From Opisthorchis felineus (lineage: Eukaryota > Platyhelminthes > Trematoda > Opisthorchiida > Opisthorchiidae), in contig SJOL01007351.1 of NCBI GenBank assembly GCA_004794785.1, positions 1,560,627-1,624,626 of the forward strand: a stretch of 64,000 nt of DNA, read 5' to 3'. Below are positions 12,851 to 24,374 of this stretch, in pieces (within the stretch, counting starts at the first letter, position 1; the number at the start of each line of letters is the position of its first letter). The notes under the pieces are model-generated. The model did not search any database, had not been told where the DNA came from, and worked only from the letters and a program-made list of their open reading frames with translations. Made by a program: the position numbers and the translations under genes.

Positions 12851-15800
12851 TGCCGAACGAAATATCGGTCGAAATTCTCAACTTTCCTCATACTATCGAC
12901 ATTCATCAGTGCACAAAAACACTGGGCCTCGCAGGTTGCACACGACGGCTTTAAAGAGAAATCGATATTCTTCGGTCTGCGAAAAACACAGTTGAAATTA
13001 GAGATCGAGTTCAAGGAGCTTTTCACCAAATACGGAACGTACGCTACAAGTTGTTTCCTTATTGTCAGTTTTACGGGCTGCATCTGGGGGAAGATGCGTT
13101 TGAGGCAGGAAAGCACACCCAACTTTAATTAGCTGAATAAATGAGCATGCAGTACAGTTATCTCGTGGTGTAAAACTTATGTTTTATGGGATAATTTTGT
13201 TGTTGGACCATGTTTTTTATTCGCTTTTTGGAGCATGGGTACTACTCAAACTACATCCAGGCAAAATCCCACGTGACAGTGCACGGAGAGATATCCGTGT
13301 TGTTCAGCGCATGCTTCCGGTGTCCTTGAATGTCTAAATCTCGACAGCTTTACAAGTTAGTTCTGTATTGTCAACCGAGAACGTTTTTGCTTTGGGTTAC
13401 TCACAGGGACCAGCTGATGTGCATCATCTTCATAGGCGGTTTTCGGTCCCCCAAAGATGCCGAATTCACATACAGCTTTCGATCAAATTATATCATATGA
13501 CACTCATATTGACATACAAAACTATAACAAAGGACTAACAACAATCTGTCAAACTGATGCACTATTCTACAGTGGTTCAGAAGCCAGCACAAGTTACTAG
13601 GTCGGTCGATACTGTCACATTCGAACAGGGAAGGTCAAAGATGCCGACCCAACCCGAGCTTTGCGACACATGGCGCTTCCACTTTCAGGCAGAGTCGAGG
13701 TTATGGATCCAGCCGAGTAGAACACAAGTCCGACTTCTATCAATCTTAACTAGCCAGCGAGTGCACGGACCATTTAAATTTCAAGTCACAGTCGAAATCA
13801 AGTTTAGACACTTAATGGTTTGGAGGAGCTATGAGTCTACCCGGCGCATTCCAAGTAAATTTTGCAGCTGGGAGAATACTCATCTCTGTGCGAATCAATA
13901 GTCGTTTGGCTCAAACGCACTTGAACACCTCACCAGACGCCAAACTTATATCAGCCGGCTTTCCAAAAGGCGTATTACTCTGATGTCAATGCCGTTGGTG
14001 GTTTACCTGGGTTAAGTGGCCCAGTGCAATTCTATGTATTGCTCTGAACTGTCCCACAACTCTGTCCCTCTAGAAGTGACTTCAATGTCCTTGGCCCTGA
14101 TTGTTACAAGTAACATGGCCCGTCCGACCGTTCGACTATGTCACGCTACGGCGCAACGCGATATTCTTCTGGCTTTTCCTGTTCTCAAGACGATATCAAC
14201 CACTTCGTTCCACTATAGACAAACACCATGCATTCACCCAGAAAGCGGCAGGTGCACAGTCCAGAAGCACATGATCCTTGGCAGTGGATCGTACCTCTAG
14301 TCTGCACGGCACTTTCAGGGTTCTAGTTTCCTAAACTGGACGACAGTTCACACCTGGTCAATGTACGGAATTCTTCCCTGAACACAGGATTAACTATACA
14401 TACTTAAAAGGTAGAATAAAAACAGCTCACAATCTACGAAAAAATCATTAACTCACTAAAAGATATCTATAGAATTGTACACAAAATGAGAACCATACAA
14501 TGGGCATAGCAGTAGGTATCAAATGACCTTTCAGTTATATTACAGTCGAAAGATGTGTTTAGTTAACTGAAAGAGAAAACTGGGACTCAAGCTTGGGCAC
14601 CATGTACAAAAAATTGACATTAATTTGCCTGGCACGAGTGTTTAGCAAGATAATCCTCAAATGTTTTACACATTCCCGGGTATACTAGCATTTGGTGTAT
14701 AAATATTGGTGCATAACAGTGAATTCAGCGCAAGAGAAATTTTATCTACAACATGGAATCAGTACTTTGATTAAAAAAGACGCAATAGATTCAACATAAA
14801 TCAACATTTTAAAGCGAAGTAGGTCTTTCCATCCCGGTGCAGTTATTCTGGTGAGTTCATGCCAAACTAGGGAAGCAGTAAACTCGAATTTCGGTCTTAT
14901 CAGAGCTCATCAGCGGTGCATTTTCATGACCGTGTCCGGATGTGAGATCCGGCCATCAGGCATGCGAGGTACGTGTTACCACTACTCCGTCAGCACACGC
15001 TTTATGCACCAGCCTGCCACCTTATACTGCACCCTATTTATATCATACAGGGTGACTACCAAACAATCGTCATAATAGGTCGGTAACTCTTCGTATAAGT
15101 CTGTTAAGCTTGCTATAAGAACCATAAATGTGTCGTATCTATCGGAAAACATTAACACCAGGGAGTTGGAAGGTACTGGTCTATCAAGACCACACCAACT
15201 ACCAAGAATGCATGTACCTCTGGGCGTGCCGTTCTGTCAGGGAGTGATGCATTCGGGCTGGGCAGAGCTCACAATTACGGCGCTTTCGCATCGTCTTCTT
15301 TTCATAGAGCACAGGTGCACACTTTTCGGTTGAATTACATATACTTGCTCTTAGTGTAATACTAGACTTAATTTCGGGAATGCAAAAGTACCTATCTGAA
15401 GGTAATGTTTACCTTTTGGGGCGAGCTTGGGTGGCCGTACTATCTGCTGGACAAGATGCTAGTGACCTAGTCTAATATTACCGCCAAGGCTAGAAGGTTT
15501 GCGGTTTTGTACGGCTGAGGTGTCATTTGAGTACCTCAGTCTCATTGAACATTTTCATCAAACTTACTGCGAGTTGCTTCTTTGACCACTATCTGTCTAA
15601 GTTATCTTATCTACACTCCCAAAAACTTTAGTGTTTTGAAGTTCTGTACAGTAGATCCACAGGCTCATACGCAGTAGCACATCTTGCTCTACATGAACTG
15701 CATGTGCTACCCAAACTAGATGTCAAGCTGTTTAATCCAAAATAAATACTACTGCATTCTCTAACAGACAGTGTGATAAACCAAGGTAAAATACTCACCT

Positions 15801-15919
15801 AGATCCACTTAAAGCTAACTCGGTAGATCTTACTAGTTAACGCAAGATAGGGTATTAATAAACCACTCTCTTCGGAGAGGCCGACCAGGTTTTGTATAGA
15901 ATGCTCGACTCTCGTCTCT
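12851..15919. other. No recognisable feature
   Basis: Frames such as 13557-13901 (114 codons) and 14016-14300 have no known motif. Nothing supported. Confidence 0.5.
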
Positions 15920-16380
15920 ATGACTCAGGATTCTGCCCGGGCTTGGGCTTCTTGTCACAGGGAAAACAATCAGAAGCAGACAGGGGAAACACCTAACTGC
16001 ATGGAAGACGGCGACTTGGGGAGCAAGAAAACTTTAAGCGGGGGGGGGGGGAATGGGGTCTGCAGTTGGAATGGCCTCGCGGCAAACAGACGAGTACTCA
16101 AAATAAGCGAGGTTTCAAATACAGTGCTTCTCTCCTATAGCGACCAGTGCTGGAAAGCACTAACGCTTATTGCTCAAAGGAGTATGACCTACGTAGTTTG
16201 GCTTCTATTTCTACCCACATTTCACTTCCGTGCAAGCGATTTACGTATATTAATGTTCTGGGCTCATTCAATGATTAGATCAAGAATTTTCGGCCCAAAT
16301 GCAATCAAATATCAGCAATTTCTCCTCATATTGAACAGAGGACTGATATCACAGAAAGGGAGCTCATACAGCAGTTAAAA

Positions 16381-16760
16381 AACAATTCAAATGAAATCCC
16401 CTACTTTTTGGTTGTGCCACTTATGTTTTGGGGCAGTCGGTTGTGTTACTCAGTTACTGAAGATGACATGGAAATACTTCTGCTTTGTGCGCAAAGAACA
16501 ATTTTAAGAGCCGTTAACGCTTTGAGTCGGACGTAAAGTCCCTCTAAATATCTCAGTTTGATCGACGGTATTTCAATTTCTTCTAGTATACGGCTCGCTA
16601 CTTATCGGACGTATAACCGGTGAAACTATCTTGATGTTATTTCTGGTCTACCCCTGGACCAATCTTCTGAAAAGCTGTTGAATAGTTTTCGTTGGCTTGA
16701 CCTGATTTGAATTGCGGATAAACAAACTGAAAAATTCAAGGATCGGTCATAAACAGAGAG
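16381..16760 (+). mobile_element. Remnant of a different LINE, C-terminal RT region
   Basis: One frame reads PYFLVVPLMFWGSRLCYSVT, then EDDMEILLLCAQRTILRAVN and ALSRT, a stop, then SPSKYLSLIDGISISSSIRL. The pattern (V-P---YGS-LW, DM--LL---R--LRA--GL-RTTPS-YL--L-G--PI---I-L) is the region after the RT palm in several LINE clades and differs from the RTE copies here. The frame just upstream (16140-16290) has FRASDLRILMF, which faintly resembles the LRAEDIRKMSVF block of RTE. This is inferred from motif shape only; the clade is not assignable by eye. Confidence 0.4.
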
Positions 16761-18714
16761 TCTATTAAGCATGAACCCCTGGGAGTTGATATGGTCTTAC
16801 TGACAACTGGCTAACAGACCACGGTTATTAGGTCAACCAACGGAAGAAGCTGGTAGGTCAACCTCTGAACCCAGCTGAACCTGGTGACCTACGCTGGATT
16901 CGACGTTTTATCACCAGCATCATCAACACTGACAGAAACACCAGGTTAAAACGTTACCACATAAACGTGTCAGTTTATTTGACTGAAACCCAGTACCAAA
17001 GGAGAGATGGGCCAGGGAGAAGGACTCACTGCTAGTCTACTGCAAACACCTGAAGTAGTCACAACTTCAGACACTCATTCATTTAATCTGGGTAGATACT
17101 GACAGGATGCACGCTACCAACGTTGCTCAACCAACTAACCAAGCAGAGAGAACGACCATGTGGACCCAACCTGGAAGGCAGCACCCCGAATCCCAGTACT
17201 GCAGTCCGTTGCCTTTTGCCAGGTCAAATCTCTTCCACGGATAGGCTTTCGCCAATGTGAATTAAGCAAGGAGGATAACGCTGTTCCAGTAGGCCATAAC
17301 TCGGTAGGCGTAGCACAACTGAATCATTGTAGCTTGCAGTCCTGGATGAATTCCTCTAGTGAAGTACTTGGAGCTTCACCAGGGAAGAGGAAGACGGAGG
17401 AACTTAAATAACGAACAATTTTCAACCAAAACACAATGGTGAACAAAGAGCCGACTTTCACTTACTTCGTGCATTTTGTGGCCAAGGCTTCACCAGTCAT
17501 TGCGCTTATAGTCTCCAAATACTTCTAAGCAGATGACACCATAATGAATCAAGCGACCCAACGTATAAAACTTGCTGTGTATTAGTTATCACTGAAGTCA
17601 AAAAAATTGAAACGTGAGTCTCTATTTATGCCTCACTCAACTGCCCACCAAGAAACTATTATGTCCTCAAAGGACGGACCTAATTGAAACGCATGTGCCA
17701 AACCGTGTAGTGGCAGAAGGTAGCAAGCGAACAAAACCAGTAGAAAGCGAGATATTTAGAGTTGCTCGGAGTATTAAACCACATGCGGATATGATCTCAG
17801 AATGTAGTTACGATCAGTCCCTTTGAGATAAAAAATTTGGGGCAGCCAATTTGAGCCAGAAAGTTTTGCAAGTGTGGGGAGTAAAGGACTCGTCTCCGAA
17901 CGGGATCCTCGGTACTACTCATTTCATTGATGTGAAGCCAGGGCTGAGGCCTCGATCATGTGAAAGCCATAGTCAGGTACGCGCGATTATGTTAAGTCCG
18001 ACATGGACCTCAAACGACAAAAAGAATGGTGGTAATGAGCGTAACGAAGTCCAAAGGTGGACCAAACTGAATTATTTCATTCACCTACTCCTACGCTGTA
18101 AGTAGTATGCATTAGTCCCGGCAACACCAACATAAGTGCTGTTCGCCTAGGTGCATCTGAAAGCATTAGAAACTGAGCAATACGACCGATTTAGATATAT
18201 TTTGGCTACATTCTACCAAGGCTTTGCAAGATTATATCTAATGCCAAATGCGAGAGCGGTAAAAGTTTGCCTGGGACAAGTAGCATTACATTTACGTTAG
18301 CCACCAATTAACTCAATTGGGTTGAGAAATCTTCCGTTGGTTTAGTGAACTTTCGAAGCACAGTTCAAACTGTAATACATTTTGATCCACACCAAATTTA
18401 CTGGCAACACAAAATAAGTACTGGTGGTTGACAGCATGAAATATGTACTTATATTTGACGGTTCGAAGCAATATCGTTCACTGACTTACCAGGGATTCGC
18501 GCCAATTTATAGACTAATAAATGCGCTGCCTCGACGAAAGCGAATAGAAACTCAGTGAAAAGAACTTGAAATCCGAATGTCTTGCCAGAAATAAAACTGT
18601 GCATTTATAGTAATTAAAAAAATATCAAACTGAAAAATACGCGCAAGCGGAAGGTCAACGAGTTGCTCACTTCTACCAAAGATAGCGCAAAATTTTATAG
18701 ACGTAATGCTACGC
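16761..18714. other. No recognisable feature
   Basis: Possibly more decayed LINE sequence next to 16381-16760, but nothing identifiable. Confidence 0.45.
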
Positions 18715-18900
18715 AGCCACATGTTTCAGTTGGTACAATGCTCGAATATCGTGCCAACTGAAAGACGATTCGGCCTGGTGTAGCATATTCAGTTGATTAA
18801 AAACATCATAAACGAGAGATTAAGCTAGGTTCAAGGTGGGTCTCCCGTCAAAACCAAATTGGTATGCAAATTAGTGTATTTCGCTAATACCACAAAATTG
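18715..18900 (+). repeat. Dispersed repeat A with a hairpin at its 5' end
   Basis: GTGCCAACTGAAAG, then GGCCTGGTGTAGC, then ACATCATAAACGAGAGATT, then GGTGGGTCTCCCGTCAAAAC and AAATTGGTATGCAAATTAGT. TTTCAGTTGGTAC at about 18724-18736 is inverted against GTGCCAACTGAAA at about 18755-18767. Confidence 0.65.
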
Positions 18901-19284
18901 TATCCGAAATGTATCCACAAAACAGATCACAGTGTATGCCAGCGGATTTTGACAAAGCCTTGATAACTTCCCACTAGATAGAAAGGTGCTCTTATTCAGG
19001 ATCAATATTCAATATGCCAAACGGTTTTGAGGAAATCGTGGTTGCCGTCTAAGGATAAAGCTCAAGCATACCAACGTATGGTCATTATCCTGATGTTTTC
19101 GGGTGTCCTTCTTCAAACGATCAACTTGACAATGGACTGTTCGGATTTCGCCTACATTTACTTCATGCAATCCACATAGTCTGGTTATGGGGGACATGTT
19201 ATATCGCTGATAGCATTTTTCAAGCTCTCCTTAGTCAAAATGCTTCAGAGCTTCCCATGTTTCATAAGTAAAACTTCATTCGTG

Positions 19285-19430
19285 TAATACACTCATCTGC
19301 AAACCAATTTGGTTTTAAAGAGAGACTCAACTGGATCCCATTTGAATCTCCCGGTTATGATGGTCCTCAACTGAAGGTGTCACACAAAGGTCATCTCACG
19401 TTTCAGTTGGTACAGCATGCAAGATACTTA
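19285..19430 (-). repeat. Dispersed repeat A
   Basis: The minus strand has AAACCAAATTGGTTTGCAGA at its 3' end, and the plus strand shows TTTCAGTTGGTACAGCATGC at the other end, matching the copy at 43000-43210. Confidence 0.6.
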
Positions 19431-19494
19431 AGCATGTTTCCTTGAAGGAAACTGCTCACAAGGTTTCTGGAACTCTGACGACCACGGCCGCTCT

Positions 19495-19600
19495 CACTGT
19501 TTTTGAGGCTCATCACAAAGGAGAGGTTCAGCTGGGATCCAGCTGGGTCTCCAACTAAACCCAGATTGGCGTGCAACTGAGAGTATCCAACTATCCAACT
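19495..19600 (+). repeat. Dispersed repeat A, fragment
   Basis: GGTTCAGCTGGGATCCAGCT, GGGTCTCCAACTAAACCCAG and ATTGGCGTGCAACTGAG match the 3' half of the repeat. Confidence 0.5.
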
Positions 19601-20404
19601 ATCTTCTGTAGAGAATAACAGTTTGGCTTTCAGTTTCTGCAATTCGTTCCACTTTGGTCGTAAAGACATCTGCCAGGTTTGGTCCGACGGGAGCTTCTAT
19701 ATCATACCGCTTAAGGCCGGTGTCTTGAAAACAAACCTTAACAATGTCAGTACACGAAGCAGTATGATCCATCAGGACGTGAAAGTTAGTGGGTGTAATT
19801 CGTCTACAGGTCTCTGACAATAGCACAAAACTCTGCAGCTTTAACGAGGATCCCATCAAAGGAATATTTTAAAGGGGGGCACATCAATGAATATAGCCCG
19901 AAAATCAATGGAACACATAGTCAAATTTGAAATGTTGACACCCGCACTTACGGCAGGTACTTTCGTAGGTACGTGACCAAAAATTCTTCGTGAGGACCGT
20001 TCTTACAGGTTTAAGAAGAATGATAAGCTGTTCAGCTAACCGATGGTAGGGTGAGCTGTTTATGCTAAAATGGGGCGAATGGTTACATGCGGGTAACGGA
20101 CCACTGCTAAGCCATATAGTTGATGTAAGATCCCGGCAGCTAATGATCTCATAAAACGATTGCAGCTATCGGACTATACAAACGTACAGATACAGGCAGA
20201 CAGGCATTGTAAATTGGCTGTATACAGAAATAACGGCTCTGAAAACAATCAGTACTTTCGGGAGGAACTGTGGCTGACCGCGCGACGCAGCGGCTCGTGT
20301 CACGTGCCAAATCGGATTGCGCGCTCAGGCCCATTTAAGACAAAATCTCAACAAAGGCTATCTGGCAGATGCGGTATAAAGGTACTACAAAAAATAAGAC
20401 ACGC

Positions 20405-20475
20405 GTGACGTCGAGTTGGTGTAGCGGATACCACGCTCACCTACCCTCCGAGGGCTCTGAGTCCTGTGCCCGACG
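20405..20475 (+). mobile_element. Possible tRNA-like sequence
   Basis: GAGTTGGTGTAGCGGATACC has a box A-like shape and CTGAGTCCTGTGCCCGACGG an eroded box B-like shape. No duplicate was found in this window. Confidence 0.25.
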
Positions 20476-21079
20476 GGTCCGTTTTTCCGTCAGAGCAAGC
20501 ACTCGAAAATAGATAGAGGTGATACGAACTTACAAGCGAAGACGGACAGGCAGCAAAATCTTGACCTCGGTTACTAGAGCATAAGCAGACGCTAAGCGAG
20601 AGCAAAAACCCGGCGAACGAGCAGCAAGGAAACAAAATGGTGTTATAATAAACAGATGTGGATATCGCTACTCATGAGTAGTCAGAACAGAAAAGAAAAA
20701 TAACTGCTGATCACCGTTGATTCACATGAGGAATCAACAGTTGAGGGTTTTGACTTCAGGATGCTGGATTCAGTTTGATATAAGACCACTGGACGAAAGG
20801 TTGTGTAACTCATCAATTCCACGCTGTTGGTCTACAGTAGGTTTGGAGGTGGCCGATAGAATCTGGCTGGGATTGGAAGTGTTATCCGTAGAACCACAGT
20901 CCCCGAACATTGTCTGGGTTTAGTATCACGGTATTTTCACTCCCTTTAAGCTATTGTGATGCGTTTGTGTGTTCTTATGACAGTGTACATTTCTGGTGAA
21001 CTGATGAGGAGTGGAGACAGTCACTAGGATCAGTTGACCTGGTTTTTATTCAGGTCTCGTTTTCTGCAGATGTTCGTTA

Positions 21080-21109
21080 AGTTAGATTAGATTAGATTAG
21101 AGTAGATTG
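21080..21109 (+). repeat. (GATTA)n short microsatellite
   Basis: Four TTAGA/GATTA units, the last imperfect, directly before a repeat A copy. Confidence 0.8.
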
Positions 21110-21114
21110 TTACA

Positions 21115-21400
21115 TCTATGCAGTGTGTTGCGATACTTCAAATATAGTGCCAACTGAAACCTGAGGCAGCCTGGTGCGGCTCAAAAAGGACATCATAGGC
21201 AAGTGATTCAGCTGGGCTTCAGATGAGTCTTCCGTGAAAACCAAATTGTCGAATTTTGTTTGATTTGGTTTCAAGGAGAACATAAGGTTGACAGAAACTA
21301 GGGGATTGCGTCTACCTGATGAGCCACAAGAAGGGTGGAATCGGTCGTGGGATGTCGAACAGTTTTCAGCAACCTTATACGTAGTGTGTTACGTCTATAC
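21115..21400 (+). repeat. Dispersed repeat A, two partial units
   Basis: The first unit has GTGCCAACTGAAACCTGAGG, GGACATCATAGGCAAGTGAT, TCAGCTGGGCTTCAGATGAG and CCGTGAAAACCAAATTG. A second partial unit at 21335-21400 has GTCGTGGGATGTCGAACAGT and TTTCAGCAACCTTATACGTA, the 5' part seen at 43150-43210. Confidence 0.6.
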
Positions 21401-23214
21401 AGGACCCTAATTACTTACGGACTGCACCCCAAGCGGACCATTCAGATTGGTTTCTTCGCCTGGGAAATACCTTTTGCCACTGTGCCATCAATCAGATACG
21501 ACCATCTTTCAAAGAATATAGTAAAACCGGGATATTGTGAAGGAAGGAGACAACCCACTGCATGATGTTGTGAAGAAACCATTCTAGCATCTATCGTGTG
21601 CAGCGGCAAGCGGATTGGTCCATTACAGAACACGCATGATGTCATATCTAATTCATGGGTATGGATATGCCAGCCGATCGATGGGTGTAGGCAGCGTGAA
21701 CGAGGATAACCAATCAGTAAACTGACCCGGTTACTGTGTGAAGCTCTGTCATTTCCCGAATGTTCGTCCTTTTTTTCTGATTTTTGGCAGATTTTTGCCG
21801 TCTTATACGCCGTGTATACGGAGCACACATACAAATCTTGCTGATACATAACACATTATGTTTTCCAAGGCCACGCTTAGTTTCTTAGCTTTCCAGCCCA
21901 GCTCTCTGTGTGACAGTTTTCCATAAAAACCAGGTTCTCAGAATTCCCAAATGGCTCGAGTTATTTTCATTTTAGTTTAGTTTAAATTCAACGCAGGGGT
22001 AGTGTTTCTCTTGATGTTAAACTGTGGTTGGGGAAGTGAACTGAAAGGTGAGAAAGTTCACTGTTGAAGGATGAACTCTGCTAACTTGAGGAAATTACTT
22101 AAGAAGAAACAACCCAGTCCAGGAGATAGTTTTGGTGGCTGAGGTTGTCGTTCTGTTGTGGTGCCACTCGAGGAATCAAGCCCTTAGAACCGGTAAAGCG
22201 ATATTCTGATTCCTAAATGGCTGGTTGACTCCAAGTGAATAAACACCATAATGAAATGTTCGATATTTCATATGTGGCACCCGAATTTCCTGTTTGTTGT
22301 GATCTAGGCTATAGGAAGGACAGCAGAAGTAGAACATTTCAACGAACGCTCACAAAAGATGTTTAAAAAACACCAGAACACAACTGCCATCTCGTCAAAT
22401 TGATACAAAATGCGTGTGGTACAGTTTTCCTCTCTCATGAGGAGAAAATCCGTCCAGAAAACTCTTCACTGTTCCAAAGTGTTTCTGGGGGAGAAGGTAC
22501 TGCCAGAACGAAAAAAATCCGAGTGCCCCCATAACTACTGAATAGTCGTTTGCGACCGTTTTTGCTCATAGTAGAATGTTTCGATTTCTAGTTGCCTAAT
22601 CCTGTTCCCCATGTTCCATTTTGTATAACGTAACTGCTCAACCAAGGCTGGGAAGCTAGTAACTTTGTGGTTATTAAGGAGGCTGTACTCCACTGAAGTT
22701 ATTGCCATTGAGCTGACCCACCTGTGTGTGACAGGTTAGTCATTTAACTACGCATTACGGGTACGATCCAGCGCTGGTTGACTCTATTAGGCTCTATAGG
22801 CTTGATCAATTTATTAACACAATAAAGGGCAAGGCGGTCCCCTTGCGAAGCCATCCTCAGTATAGGAAAGCTGAGCGGGTAAGCTTCCGCTCGTTTTGTG
22901 CAGTAGACAATGATGGATAGCCGTGTAGCATATTCGTCATATTTCGAAATTGAAATATTTAAACACACATCACTTTTGTGAATTATTAAAAATGTCCTAA
23001 TTTCACTGGAGAATTCAGAGCCCCACTTATAATGTACTCTTGGGATGGTCGATATTCACAGGAGTTATGAATGGGTGTACCCAGATCAATGAGTGTCTTC
23101 TAACCAGTTTAAGCCGTAGGGAATCCAGTTTCCTGACATTAACACTAGATCAGTGTATGCACTGCTAAGGGTCTGTTATCAGAGTTTGATAAAAAGTTCG
23201 TACGAAATCACCTA
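21401..23214. other. No recognisable feature
   Basis: A 135-codon minus frame (21849-21442) has no known motif. An isolated GGGTACGATCC near 22758 resembles a box B without a convincing box A. Confidence 0.45.
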
Positions 23215-23330
23215 AGCACAGTTGTGCTCGGCTTCCGAACGCACTGACGATATCACCTCGATTCGTGACGAAACGCTTGCAAAAACAATTGCCAGCGAAC
23301 AACTGGCAAACAACAAACTGAACAACTTAA
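23215..23330 (+). repeat. Dispersed repeat E with hammerhead-like core
   Basis: The core is CTGACGA (23244-23250), a short hairpin stem and GAAAC (23270-23274), followed by GCTTGCAAAAACAATTGCCA. The downstream part (CAATTGCCAGCGAACAA) matches the other three copies. Confidence 0.65.
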
Positions 23331-24374
23331 GCTCTATTCTAAGCTCTTCTATAGCAAATAAGCATCACCGTTCGGTGCCGATAGAAACCAATTGGTCTGG
23401 AGTGATGGACACTAGGTGTTTTCACCACTAATTACCATACATGTGAATATAACTTAATTTACGATGGTGAACAGAGCAGATAGTGAGGTGAGGATCAGTC
23501 CAGTTTAGGTGTTGCTCTGGAAAATGTGGGACATGAAGACAACCTGATATGATCAACCGAAAACAAATGTAAGTGTTTTGTACTGCACTTCATTCAGTTC
23601 CGACAGCATCAGCAGCAATTCGGGATTTTCACAATGAAACAACAAGATCGATGAAAATATGTACGTGGGTGCTATTCGACACTGCCGTCCAAAAATTACG
23701 GTAAAGTTCGAGGTTTGTAGAGATGATGCATTCGCTGGATTCGCAGGTTCCCATCCTAAGTGCTTGCAATGAAGATGCTGGGAACGTGTTGATAGTGAAC
23801 TAGTGTAAGTCAAAGCTCGGGGGCTATGTCCTACTTCCTTAGGTCACAACAGATATTTTGTACTTTGTAAGATTTCGTCCATCTCACGCTGGAGGGCCGC
23901 GACGAAGTTCCAGTCTTTATCGGGACTCGCTGGCAACGCAACAGAAAACGTGCAAATGAAACTACAAGATCTTGCTAGCGAGAAAACACGGATGGGCTGG
24001 GGATGGATAAAAGCAAAACAGGTTACACGAACATGTTCTGAAAAGCAGTCAGTCAGCGTGATACAATGTGATGCCGCCTGTGTAGATACGGCACCAGCGG
24101 CTGAATTGTGGTGTTCAACTACTCTCCGTCGTCAAAATGATCGACAGAAGAACGGCGGTGCTTACCACTGACATTCCTCTGCCGTATAGTGATAAATTAT
24201 TTGAAACCCTTCTTGTGAAGAAAAGGATAAAAGTGGATGGGGAAGGGACCCTGTGCCAGTCTATTACAGCCATTCCGACGTGCCCTTACCTACAGCCACC
24301 CATTTAAACAATCCGAATAGAAATTGACAACAAGAAAGACATTGACAGCTACCAACAGCCACATCCAGCAACGT

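Noticed and set aside
15920..16378. 152-codon plus frame containing a poly-Gly stretch
   Set aside because: The Gly run comes from a G homopolymer and the rest has no family motif. It is better read as decayed LINE or chance.
21000..21060. A further hammerhead-like CTGATGAGGAGTGG motif
   Set aside because: No GAAAC follows at a suitable distance and no stem II can be formed.
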